Below the pieces are notes generated by a model, which made no database searches, was not told where the DNA came from, and saw only the letters and a program-made list of their open reading frames with translations. A DNA stretch of 64,000 bases, from contig CM049316.1 of assembly GCA_026874595.1 (NCBI GenBank), positions 26,521,339-26,585,338 on the forward strand. Reading direction: 5' to 3'. Below are positions 37,360 to 47,392 of this stretch, in pieces (the first letter of the stretch is position 1; every line of letters begins with the position of its first letter). Source of the DNA: Sipunculus nudus. Lineage: Eukaryota > Annelida > Sipuncula > Golfingiida > Sipunculidae. The position numbers and the translations under genes are program-made.

Positions 37360-37430
37360 TGCTGGCTGGATTCGGACCGGTATCCCTCCACTAAGTAGTC
37401 AATGGACGCCTTGACTACATTCTACCCTTA
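37360..37430 (-). pseudogene. diverged tRNA-like segment of second unit
   Basis: On the minus strand TTAGTGGAGGG precedes a diverged B box GGTCCGAATCC. It occupies the same relative place as 37129-37200 but is more decayed. Confidence 0.4.
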
Positions 37431-37435
37431 AAACG

Positions 37436-38247
37436 GTTTTCATAAGATATAAATAATTTGTTACTTCCATATTAATATGCTGAACGACAGTGGAATTTTA
37501 TCCGATTTTTAATCAATGATTTCGACTTGCAAAGTTAAGGCGAAAATAACGCTTTTTTTAACCACGCCCAGATCCTCATGTTATAGTAAAGGATCCCACA
37601 AGATATGACGACTGCACAGGATTCAAGGAAAAGAGAGAGTAAGGTATATGAGGGAATGGTATACGAAGGGAGATGAGAGAATGGAATACAATAATCGATC
37701 GCTGGTCAGGACCACATAACATTAAAGGTAATGGCGCTGTAACAGTATAACGTTAACCGAATTCCATAAAAATAACTTCTTTACGACAAGAAGAAACAAG
37801 GTTAACAATCCCGGCGGATGCACCAACATTCTCTCATGTCGTCATCACTAACGTTGCCATGGCAGCAAACCCTAGGATAGGCAGGCCCATTATCAAACTA
37901 AACCCGTAAGGTGAAGTATTTTCCACAGAAGCTTTATATTTGAAAACGTTTTCTTTCTTCTAAGATAATACTTCTTGTGATATACAGCAAAGGTGAGAAA
38001 CGATAGCCTGACCGCACGTTGTAAAGCTTCTTGCGGGTTTGCATTACATAGTAAAGTACGGTTAAACGTTAAGCGTTTACTTTAAACCCACTTTACAAGA
38101 CAGTGGTTCTTCAATGGAATCTCAGTTCTAACCCTAATAACCAGGGAATGCTTTGATATACATATGAAGGTTTGTTTTGGCAGGTTCCGCGATAGTAGTA
38201 GCTTATATTCTAATGTGCTGCTATATTTTAGAACTGAGATTTTGTTA
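37436..38247. other. intergenic or intronic stretch
   Basis: No exon or repeat recognised. Confidence 0.35.
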
Positions 38248-38330
38248 CAGTAAAACCTCGCTTAACGATCACCTCCGTTTAGCGACCACCTTCAAATAAC
38301 GACCATTTTAATACGGTTCCATTTCGAATT
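38248..38330 (+). repeat. repeat family E fragment (CAGTAAAACCTCGC end)
   Basis: CAGTAAAACCTCGCTTAACG, TTTAGCGACCACC and AATAACGACC resemble a terminal inverted repeat and match 11889-11930. The other end was not found. Confidence 0.45.
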
Positions 38331-38684
38331 TATTTTATATCACGGTCTTACAGACTGGAGGTAAGAGATTCACAAGAGATAATAAAATCTATTATTTTAA
38401 CACAGAGCGGTTATATACAAATGCACATAGAGAGCTTTCGGTCCAAGTACACAACTAAGAACGTTCATCATAGATTATTTAGAAGAGCTTCATCAGATAC
38501 ATTACATCAATCTATGCATATGCATCGCACTTGCAACCTACCAAACTTGTAAGATGTACTAACATTTATATACATGACATGAATAAAAAGTCACACCACT
38601 ACTAGTAAATTATTAAATTTCTCTAACCAGTTTTGATATAAAAAAGACTATTACAGTCTATGTATATCACAGGATATAAAGTCA

Positions 38685-38780
38685 CTTCACATGGCTCAGA
38701 CGGTGGCGGTCGGTAATCTCCAGATTTGCAGAAAACCGGAGGACCAGGAAAAAAGCATGACCTTGTACGGGTAACTATAG
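38685..38780 (-). mobile_element. SINE family B, internal fragment
   Basis: ATGGCTCAGACGGTGG, AAAACCGGAGG and ATGACCTTGTACGGG match the reverse complement of the family body. The tRNA head is absent. Confidence 0.5.
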
Positions 38781-38969
38781 AGGAAGGATTTATCATTTTA
38801 CAGATACCAATAAGCTAGAAATTTGATTTTATTTATGGTCAATGCAAGTACCCAAAAGTACCCCCTTTCTATGAGAAATACTTTTATACTTCTTAATATT
38901 ATTTATCATAATTTTTTCCCTCAAATATGGACAGAATTAATCCTAAATGTATGAAATGATACCCCCAAG

Positions 38970-39240
38970 AGTTTTCTAAAATAAACCTTCACTGATGGTT
39001 CTATAGAGAACCCAACATAATAAAAGTCTCAAGGTTTCCCGCACTGTCTCCTTTGAAGAACTTTAAAGGGTTTGAAGAGATTCTCGATGGAAACTTACAG
39101 GTCCCATTAAAGAACCATTGGGGGGTTCAAAACAGAATCCTGGTTTTTAAGGTTCCTGCTGGAACAATAAACGGGTCCGGCCACGCAGTTTGGTGTGAAG
39201 AACCCTTTTTGGTTCTAGATGGAGCCCTTTATGCTTAGAC
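38970..39240 (-). repeat. GGTTCT-rich repeat family G, copy 2
   Basis: The reverse complement of this stretch runs parallel to 34331-34612 (AAAAAGGGTTCTTCACA, GAGAATCTCTTC, AAAGTTCTTCAA, GGAAACCTTGA, AGTGAAGGTTTATTT). The two copies are inverted and 4.6 kb apart. The forward open frame here is a by-product of the repeat. Confidence 0.6.
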
Positions 39241-39289
39241 TTTACAATACCACGCCCATAGCCAAGAGGGGAATCTAATCCAGCTAGCC

Positions 39290-39306
39290 GGGGGGGGGGG
39301 GGGGGG
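39290..39306 (+). repeat. G17 homopolymer
   Basis: A run of 17 G beside the family G copy. Confidence 0.9.
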
Positions 39307-39870
39307 CAGTCAATTATTATTACTCCCTTGTCCAGGAAAATGTCACTGATATGTTGATGGTAGATCAACATTTAACAGCTGACATGTTTAGCCATCTTAT
39401 TTCCATGCTTTATGGTCTGTTTGTCGATCACAGAACGCAGCCTCCGCACAGGGTCAAGATCAATGATAGGAGCCTGCAATTGTTTGTTCGCACGAGAAGC
39501 TACTTCAGCGGCTTCGAGGCAACCACTGTATACAAACATGGCGGAGCACATGTACCGGGACTACTCGGAACTCCTCGGCTGAATTCGTATTGTCCCGAGA
39601 ACACCCGAAGATGATTTTTGGATCCGGACGTCACTCCAAAATTAGGACTATTTACAAAACACGTGTTAAAACCGGGTGGCAAGGTGTTTGTTTGTATACA
39701 CACCTTAACGTCACCGATATTGCGCCGCAATGTAGTTCCCCCGGGTTTTAAGAAATTTCAAACAAAGAGACAAAAATACTCATTTCAATTTTTATATTTG
39801 GAATTGATGTTGTCAATGCTTGCTCCGTATTTGCTCCATTGCCTTAATTATTGTAATTGATGATACCCAG

Positions 39871-40170
39871 GCAAAATGCCTCGACTTCCGAGTGAAAGCG
39901 TGCGATGCGCAAGACTGTGTGCATGAGATCTATCCTGGAACTTCAAAGACAGATCTTATGTGTGGAGAATGGGTAGTACGTTTACGGAGCTCACCAAAAG
40001 GTCATGTGATAAGATCTGGAAGAATCATTCAAACTGGCGAACCTGCCATCACAGCCTACAGGAGAAAGAATTGTGAAATATGTCGCCATAGCTGCAATTA
40101 TGGAAAAGCTATGTGGCCGATTTTCTCAAACCTTTGCCCTAATACAGAAAGGGTATATACTTTAAGATGA
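39871..40170 (+). CDS. candidate terminal exon, Cys-rich, unknown product
   Basis: After an acceptor-like TGATACCCAG the frame stays open for 99 codons to TGA at 40168-40170. It encodes eight Cys, including CEICRHSC, and mixed charged and polar residues with no low complexity. Base composition is more balanced than the AT-rich surroundings, which supports coding. The acceptor phase (0) fits the donor at 33324. No family is recognised. Weak points are the poor polypyrimidine tract and the absence of a clear AATAAA close downstream. Confidence 0.35.
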   Translation, partial: AKCLDFRVKACDAQDCVHEIYPGTSKTDLMCGEWVVRLRSSPKGHVIRSGRIIQTGEPAITAYRRKNCEICRHSCNYGKAMWPIFSNLCPNTERVYTLR

Positions 40171-40690
40171 TGAAAAAACAGTCAGTGCTCAGCAATAGAT
40201 GTGCTTATGTTTCTAAAATGTCTCTTATTTCGTACAATGGGGCATAATGACAATCAGATATTTCTTTAAGTTGATTTTAAGTGGTTTATAAAGGAGTATT
40301 CTATAAGAAGATTAGACCAGCTGGGTCCTAGCTAATTAAACATGAATTATTGATAAATCTGTTAACCAAATGCCGGCCCTGTCACGTGCATATCATCTGG
40401 TCGATAGGACAGGATTCATGTCACGTGATTAGACTTCATGTTACGATTGAGATGGTGGTTATCAACATCTCCTTGACATTTCCCTATATGCTGACGAGTC
40501 ATGTCCTGATATTCATTGTGGAAGCTTAGAGGAACTATTATTTATTTATTTTCATGCTTTCATGGAAATTCTTGACGTAAAAACTACGGGATATCTATTT
40601 TGGATCATACAAGCACTGGTCTATATGCAACCTCCATTTGAACTATTGACCGCGAAATAATAAAAAGGAATGATAGGGATCAATCCACTT

Positions 40691-40692
<2 letters not shown>
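40171..40692. other. possible 3' UTR / intergenic
   Basis: No repeat was recognised; it follows the candidate terminal exon. Confidence 0.3.

Positions 40693-40732
<40 letters not shown>
40693..40732. repeat. (TA)n microsatellite
   Basis: An uninterrupted TA tract. Confidence 0.9.
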
Positions 40733-40735
<3 letters not shown>

Positions 40736-41632
40736 CTTTACAATCAATATATGATTAATATGAGACGCCAGTTATATAGTAAAAGACTTAGGCAAATTGT
40801 ATGATAGTGTGGTTGTTCATATACATTACATAACAGCCACAGAGACCTCTTTTCTAAGAGAAATACCACACCCAGATATGATATTTTGGGAAACACGATC
40901 CTAACGGCGTAACAACAGCATTGTACACTTTAAATAAGAACCACAGGCCGCATTGCACCATAACACATTAAAGGTTTCAATTTCCGACGAGCCCTTTATT
41001 GCCTTGTTAGTAAACTATAATAGAGTGTACTAGTATTCCTAGAAACAATTTGAATCTGCAGATGTGAAATTTAATGCAGTGGCTACTAATGGTAGCAAGT
41101 TTATGTTTAACAGAAATTTACGACACTTGCCACGCTCGGTGCAAGCCATTTTCCACTTGCGCCCGGGATTGAGTAAACGGTTTTAGAACGACCTATTGAC
41201 ACATACCATGCTATTTTAAGGAAAACTATATACTTCATGTATAGTTAATATCTTGTATCGGAATAGGTCCCTTTAGAGTTGACAGTAATGTGGCATAGTA
41301 AAAGGTCTGTATTCAATGACCATCTCCGTATAACAAGCCGCTAGTGGTAAGTAGCAGAAGAATAAAGACTCAAATCGCTCATTAAACATGAGTCTCTAAT
41401 TATCCTCCATCTCATATCACTCATCGAACTGTTTCTATGACATGCAATGTATAAAATACATGCTAATCACACAGTGACGATCATAATATATGTACATACC
41501 CCCAGTGCTGATGTGATCCAATTATTGTTAACAAAAATTGCACTGATGTCTAGTTAAATATTCTTTGGATATAGCCAAATCCTTACCTTGCAACTCTTCA
41601 TGCACTGCTTAACATCTCTCAGGCATTCTCGG

Positions 41633-41706
41633 TATAAATACCAGCCTCGTGTTGTTTCATCGCTATAGAAAAATGCGATCAGAAATAATATCTCTTGTTC
41701 AGTGAG
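41633..41706 (+). promoter_or_regulatory. possible core promoter with TATA box and short exon
   Basis: TATAAATA (41633-41640) is followed about 30 bases later by TTTCATCGC, a plausible initiation region, and then by AGTGAG|GTATGT, a possible 5' splice site after 41706. This would give a short untranslated first exon. All three signals are weak alone in AT-rich DNA. Confidence 0.25.
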
Positions 41707-42184
41707 GTATGTCGTTTACAGAACGTATTCCACGTGTATATATGGACAACACGCTGTCTCTGTTGTGTTGAGCGTGGTGATGCTATATGTAAAAGTAAGT
41801 AAGAAATGGATGCGCTGCAGTGTTATCAATGCACTATCTGTTACCTACCATCGCTTCATCATTGTCACTGTCTCTCTATAAAACATAACTGCCACAGTCA
41901 CAGGTCTGCTGATATGTCAAGACTGTACAGGCCTATGACCTCGTATTTCTGAGTGCAAACTGTACATACTTGTTATATCGACGGGAAACGGAAACGCATG
42001 CTCTCCGACTACAATGTCATAAATTTAAGTCTTATTATCTTTTCTTCTTGTAGTTTTTATGTAACTATTATTCTTTTAAGAATTGCGCATAGAAGGAATG
42101 TGTCATCTCCGTGATTTTTTTCAGACAAGATGATTAAAGGATGATTGTTTCAGTTATCAAATAAATTTCATATATATATATTTA

Positions 42185-42300
42185 TATACATAGTGATTAT
42201 TAACGACAATGTTTAGTTACACATTAACTGAAGATTGCAAATGTATGAAAACACGTGTTAATGTGTAATTGAACATTTTTGTAAATAATCACTGTGTATA
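42185..42300. repeat. 44-bp near-perfect inverted repeat (hairpin)
   Basis: The left arm 42185-42228 (TATACATAGTGATTATTAAC...) and right arm 42257-42300 pair at 38 of 44 positions by eye, with a 28-base loop. The ends are TA-rich. It could be a minimal MITE of Tc1/mariner type or a transcribed hairpin such as a miRNA-like precursor. No other copy was seen. Confidence 0.7.
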
Positions 42301-42372
42301 CCAGCTCTTAGCATCCCGCTAATAGAGCACTATTGCATTCGTTCTGTAAACATAAATACTATCGGTACATAG

Positions 42373-42375
42373 ATA

Positions 42376-42437
<62 letters not shown>

Positions 42438-42469
42438 GTAATATATATATATATTATATGTATATATTA
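42373..42469. repeat. (TA)n microsatellite, interrupted
   Basis: Alternating TA with TAATGTAA and TATATTATATG interruptions. Confidence 0.9.
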
Positions 42470-43906
42470 TGTACCGCCATATTGCCGAAAGCCCCTTTAT
42501 CTTTCATGTCATCACCGTTTATTGATGACAGATCGAAATAATTACATACATAAAGTATTAACTGTGTACATTACAGATTTTTTTAGCCCAGCTGTCGAGA
42601 TGTAATCAGGCTTTATTTCCCATTAGGACATGAATAAATAATAGAGACCTGATATGATCATTATAAATCGAGAGAGAGGCTAATGAATTTTTCAATAAAA
42701 TAATAAATCAATCTCATCCAATCCTCCTATAAATTTACAAAGAACAAGAATAGCTTTACATTGAAAGGTGCTGTAATAAGTGTATATATATATATATATT
42801 CTATGGTAAGGAAAACCCAAATCACATTTTTCTATATATATAACATCGCCAGTTATATTTATATAGCAGCTATTAATAGAACAATTCATTGTGTAAGATT
42901 GTGACTGTGTGCATTCACGCTCATACTGTCATTTATGTTGGTTGTCTGCCGCCATCGATTTATGGCCGCCGAGCGTGATCCAGACACATCAGGCGGTAAA
43001 TTAGCCCTGCCAGGACTTTAGTATTTATATTTGCTGCAAAAATGCTTAAAATAAAACGTGATTCCAAGCACCGATAGACATGCCAGTTCAGTTAAAATAG
43101 TTTGTCAGGGAGCGGTGAATAACTAACTGTTCTAAGTGTCGTAACACCGCAAGAGCTGGTTGGAAAGCTCGTGATAAATTTATAGTCTTGTCCATTGCAT
43201 CGACTGGACCAGTCTAGCGGGAAATCAGAGGATATCTAACACAGTTGTTCGGTTTGTCAATGTGCGCACGTGTATCGTATTTCCTAATAGCTTGTAGATA
43301 AAGACCCGTAACATGGACTTGATAAAATATTGTCTTAGCATGAATTACCTGCATCTCATTTATATGTACCCAGAATCAACCATAAATTACGTTAATTATG
43401 TAATGGTGAGTGGTTGACTAGAAGACTCTTCCATGAACTTACATTATCCTTGGGTTAAGAGCAGGTCCACCGGCACCTGTCTACGAAAAAAGATTCATTA
43501 ATGAACTCGAGCATTTGGAGCCACAGGAGGCAGATTGGTAAGGTATGGTACGACATATAGCCATCATGTCGTGGGGGTTTTATTTAATCATGTAAAAAAG
43601 GGTTACGTGGGACCAATTTCAAGCTGTCTTTTGCACAGCTAATATATATGTTACATATAGGTAATATATTATGGTTGGAGAGTAAAACAGTTCTTCCTGA
43701 AATACAGATCATTGGTCCTCTCTCTCTCTCTCTCTAGCGGTTGGCATCACGCACAATAGCTATGCCGTCATCGGCATCAGTCTACATTAGCGTCCCCTGT
43801 CGGCAATGACTGGCACTGAATGTTCGGGTCCGTTATACAGGGAATAGAATATTATATACCAAATAATATTATGATACAGAATAAACTATATCAACGGGAT
43901 TCATTG
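42470..43906. other. intergenic stretch
   Basis: Contains a small (TA)n tract near 42781-42800 and a (TC)n tract near 43718-43735. No gene supported. Confidence 0.4.
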
Positions 43907-43992
43907 CTTGCCGGAATCAAAGATTTCGGCAAGCATATTGGTCAGTTGCGTATGTCTGTTTGTTGCTTGCCGGAATCAGAGATTTCGACAAG
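43907..43992 (+). repeat. two terminal hairpins (CTTGCCGGAATC...)
   Basis: CTTGCCGGAATC-AAA-GATTTCGGCAAG at 43907-43933 and a near copy at 43966-43992 each fold on themselves. Each is followed by a G/CGTATGT(C/T)TGTTTG block. A third copy, with a slightly altered stem, lies at 44979-45006. Confidence 0.7.
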
Positions 43993-44844
43993 TATGTTGA
44001 TCAGTCCCGTATGTTTGTTTGTTTGTTTGCATATAAAGTTGTCCGTGCACTACAGGCCACAATTTTGCTGCAATTGCCTTTAAACTTATACAGATGTAAT
44101 ATGATCGTCCAGAATAGAAGCCTATTGTTTTTGGTCATAATCGGTCAAAGGTCAAATTCAAGGTCATCAATAGGCCTCAAAATTGTCTATCCTTCATATC
44201 TTTGTTAAAAATAACCGTAGCCACTCAAACTGTAGCCCGTTTTATTTGCCTCTGCATGGCCACTTCCAACACTGCAAAATTGCCTCTTTTCGCTGTTACC
44301 ATGGTTACGCAATTTTGGGGAGAAATCATGGAATTTTGTGATATTTTTCAAATTTGCAGCAATCGTACTGATTCTGAGATATTTTGTGTAACATAAGAAT
44401 ATCTCGAAATTGTTTTTTCAGATTTTGGAAATGGCCGCCAGGGGGCGTTGAAGATGAAAAAACATGAAAATTTGTTTTGGTGCTATACCTCCAGAACTAT
44501 TAAACATTGGGCCATTTCCATCACAGCACCTTAAACTAGGGTCCATGGGCTTATTTTTGCGCATAGGTGCCAAAGTGCGCTATTGCCAGATTTCTCTATT
44601 TTTGGGGTAAAACTTTTGAATTTTCAAAAATATGCAGTTTTCAGCTTCTAACTCTGTCAGTTTTTATGCTAGAGAGGTCAAACTTTTTGCATCTTGTAGC
44701 CCTTGGTGAGTTCTCGGTGATCCAATCAAAAATCTTGCAAAATCTCGCACCGTTTCTAGTCGAATGAGATTTTCGCGATTTCACGGTGACATGCCCTATA
44801 GGCCACAGATATGCAGGCATCGTTTTGAAACTGACACAAACCAC

Positions 44845-45030
44845 GACGACACGTGCCATACCCGCAATTGGCGACAGGGTCCTTACAGTGGGCGGCCGGC
44901 GTGTGCAGCGGTCCGTGACGGCCTTTCCGGGCCTTATCTATGATCATACATGTTGGAGGCACAGTCCTAACTTTATTGCTTGCCGGAAATCTTCGATTAT
45001 CGCAAGCATGTTCGTCACCCGCGTATGTTT
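44845..45030. repeat. GC-rich insert within unit A
   Basis: Compared with the monomers in unit B, about 185 bases (ACCACGACGACACGTGCC... to GTATGTTTGTTCC) interrupt the AAACTGACA / TTATGTTTTACACTAATATC junction. It contains GCGGCCGGCG-type GC-rich sequence and one CTTGCCGG hairpin, so part of it may come from another copy's 5' end. Confidence 0.45.
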
Positions 45031-45229
45031 GTTCCTTCATCTTATGTTTTACACTAATATCTCAAAACTTATTTTTCTTTTTCCGAATATGGCTGCTAGG
45101 GGGCGCTGCACTAGACCCATCCAAACAAATCAGTTTTTGGACATATTTCCGTAAGAGTAAACCTATATTACACAAACTGTAACTTATTTTCTTTCTCTTG
45201 GCCTTCTGCAAAACATGGTAACGTCATCT

Positions 45230-45740
45230 GGTGTTCATCTTGTGTTACTTTGTCAGTATGTCTGTCTGTTTGTCAGTTATCTTCAAATTCGCCTATTTGC
45301 TGGTTCTTGCATCTCACATAAAGCAATCAACAAGCCAGATATTTGGAGGAATCCTTTTGAAACGATTACATCTCATGCCATTCACTAATATCACGAAACG
45401 CATTTGTCGTCTTCAGGATATGTCCACTAGAGGGCGCTGCAGTCGAACATCCCCAATATATCATTATTTGGCCATATCTCCAAAACTAAAAACCTCAATT
45501 ACATAAATTATACCTTGTTTTCTTCCTCTTGGTCTTCCCCATAACCTGGTTAAGTCATCTTGTCTTCAACTTGTGTCCCTTTGTCATTATGTCTGTTTGT
45601 TTGTCAGTTGTCCTCAAATTCGCCTGCTTGTTTGTTCTTTCGTCTCACTAATAGAATTCTACAGGCCACAGTTTTGAAAGAATCTTTTTTAAACTATTAA
45701 ATCTTATGTCTTACAGTTATATCTCGAAACAAATTATTAG
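45230..45740 (+). repeat. ~330-bp monomers of unit A
   Basis: Blocks TTTGTCAGTTAT/GTCCTCAAATTCGCC, CTCACATAAAGCA, GAATCCTTTTGAAAC, AATATC(T)CGAAA and (C/G)TAGAGGGCGCTGCAGTCG recur with 331-base spacing. Confidence 0.75.
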
Positions 45741-45799
45741 CGAATCTGTGAGCTTATGCTATGGTGCAGCGTCGTCCGTCGTCTGCATGTTAACCATAG

Positions 45800-46200
45800 C
45801 TATCTCAAAAACGGCAGGAACTAGCACTACCAATTTTTTTTGTAAATAAACAGTCATCTGAAAAGCTCTATCGTATTTTGTTTATTTTTTGGCTTTCTGC
45901 ACTTACTGAGATTTTATAGGAAAAAAGCTAAAAAAAGCTTTAAAAATTTTCTTCTGCGAAACTGTCCAGCTAAATTGAACAATATTTCTAAGAAATGATC
46001 TCTTGAACAATCTATCTCAAGTTTGTTCGAATAGTTTCAGTTCGGAGATTGAACAGGAGGTTGAACTTAGTCATCTGTCCAAAAAAGCAAACTAAAATGA
46101 AAATCTCAGAAACGGCTAGAGCTGTCATTACCAAATTTTATACCTATGTTTGTCTCATATGTCATATCTGAAATTGAGGTATTGGTGGCGCCACTTACAT
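45800..46200 (+). repeat. second internal repeat type in unit A
   Basis: ATCTCAAAAACGGCAGGAAC and the following CTACCAATTTT near 45810 recur as ATCTCAGAAACGGCTAGAGC and TTACCAAATTTT near 46105, about 300 bases apart. This block is missing from unit B. A GGTGGCGCCAC palindrome lies near 46185. Confidence 0.5.
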
Positions 46201-47087
46201 TGATCTGTTTTTTACAAGGGAAAATGTAATTTTAGACTCTCCAGCTTATACTCTGTTTTATGATGAAACTGTTAAGCTGATTGGTTAAAACTTTACAAGA
46301 ATTTTTCTGTGGTAGGTTTCTGCCAGTTTTATAAGAAGAGATTGGGTAAATGCAACTTTAAAAAAGCAGTGTAGCCAATTGAAAACTATGATTTATTTTC
46401 TTCTTCTAAATCTACTCGATAATCTGAGTAGGTCATATGGTCTTATTCTTGTGTCATTTTTTGAGTATGTCTGTCTGTTTGTCAGTGATCCTAAATTTCG
46501 CCTGCTTGCTGGACCTTGCTTCTTGCAGTTAGCAATTTTCAGGACACAGTTTTGCGGGAAACCTTTCGGGACTGGAACATCATCTTATTTCTTAGATTAA
46601 ATTCTCAGAAGAATTTTTTAATGTTTGGGTTATGGCCGCTACCATATATTGGCCATACCTCCGACACTATAAACTCTACCTACTAAACTATAGCTCATTT
46701 TGCTTCTCTTTACGTTCCCAACTTTTTTTCTGGTAGTCTGTTGTCTCAGGTGTGTCAGTATATCTGTCTGTTTTGAGCTATGTCTGCTTTCATGATCTTT
46801 TGTGTGATATATGTCATTCAACAGGCAAAACTTTCCAGCAATCGCTCTGAAAGTCATTCAATTGATAGAAAACCGACAGTTTGTCCTGTTTGTTTCGCTG
46901 TCTTATTTCCGGCCATTTCCGGCAAGCGTTCGACCTCTGGTCGTCTAGTCTGTCTGTCTGTCTGTCTGTCTGTTTGTTTGTTTGTTTGTCACCACTCTCC
47001 TGGCCACAATTTTGCCACAATAACCTTGAAACTTACAGGGATGTTGGAAAACATAATTTCTAGGTGCCCTATTGTTTTTGGTTAAAA

Positions 47088-47112
47088 TAGGTCAAAGGTC
47101 AAGGTCAAGGTC
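47088..47112 (+). promoter_or_regulatory. direct AGGTCA hexamers inside the element
   Basis: Consecutive AGGTCA, AAGGTCA, AGGTCA and AGGTC half-sites lie head to tail with 0-1 base spacing. This is the binding-site grammar of nuclear receptors, but may be only a structural repeat of the element. A weaker set occurs at about 44145-44175. Confidence 0.3.
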
Positions 47113-47392
47113 GTCAAAACTTCTCAAAACGTTTTTTTCTTCATATCTTTGTGACTATTAGTCGTATCTACTTCAACAATAGCTCATTTTAATCGTCATT
47201 CCAAGGCCTGTCATCTGGTGTGTAGCTGACTCAAATTTGCCGTAACCATGGTTACAATTTTTTGGGGAAAAGTCATGATATTCGAAAATAAGGGATCTTA
47301 TTTTTCTAACTTTGTCAGTTTTAAAGCTAGAGTGATCTAGTTTTTTGCATCAGGTAGCATTCAACTAGTACTACAAGATTTTATTACAAGTC

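Larger units (their letters stand above)
36990..37435 (-). repeat. tandem pair of SINE-like units, family H
   Basis: Two units about 235 bases apart share AGAATGACATGTTATTATT / AGAATGATATGTTATTATT, then ATAGGTTTTATATGCA and a GAGGTT-containing stretch. Each unit ends at its right side in a reverse-strand tRNA-like segment. Head-to-tail duplication of one SINE, or two adjacent insertions, would explain it. Confidence 0.6.
43907..46948 (+). mobile_element. Helitron-like (pearl-like) element, unit A
   Basis: A non-coding element ends in CGACC-TCT-GGTCG-T-CTAG (46931-46948), a short hairpin beside CTAG as at Helitron 3' ends. Its left part has TTTGTTTGTTTG, AGGCCACAATTTTG, a GGTCAAAGGTCAAA stretch, CTTCATATCTTTGT and TTACCATGGTTACGCAATTT. 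Its middle has ~330-base monomers marked by a GGCTGCTAGGGGGCGCTG-type core (45098, 45429 and degenerate 44441). Its right part has ATTCAATTGATAGAAAACC and TTTCCGGCAAGCGTTCGACC. All these blocks recur in unit B. It is longer than B because of a GC-rich insert and extra sequence at about 45740-46340. Non-autonomous: no Rep/helicase is encoded. Confidence 0.6.

Noticed and set aside
39053-39238. A forward frame rich in aromatic and Gly residues
   Set aside because: It is read from the GGTTCT-rich repeat and has a homologous, disrupted counterpart at 34.3 kb.
44786-45154. Overlapping 94- and 122-codon frames on opposite strands
   Set aside because: They span a GC-rich insert and satellite monomers of a non-coding element and resemble no protein.
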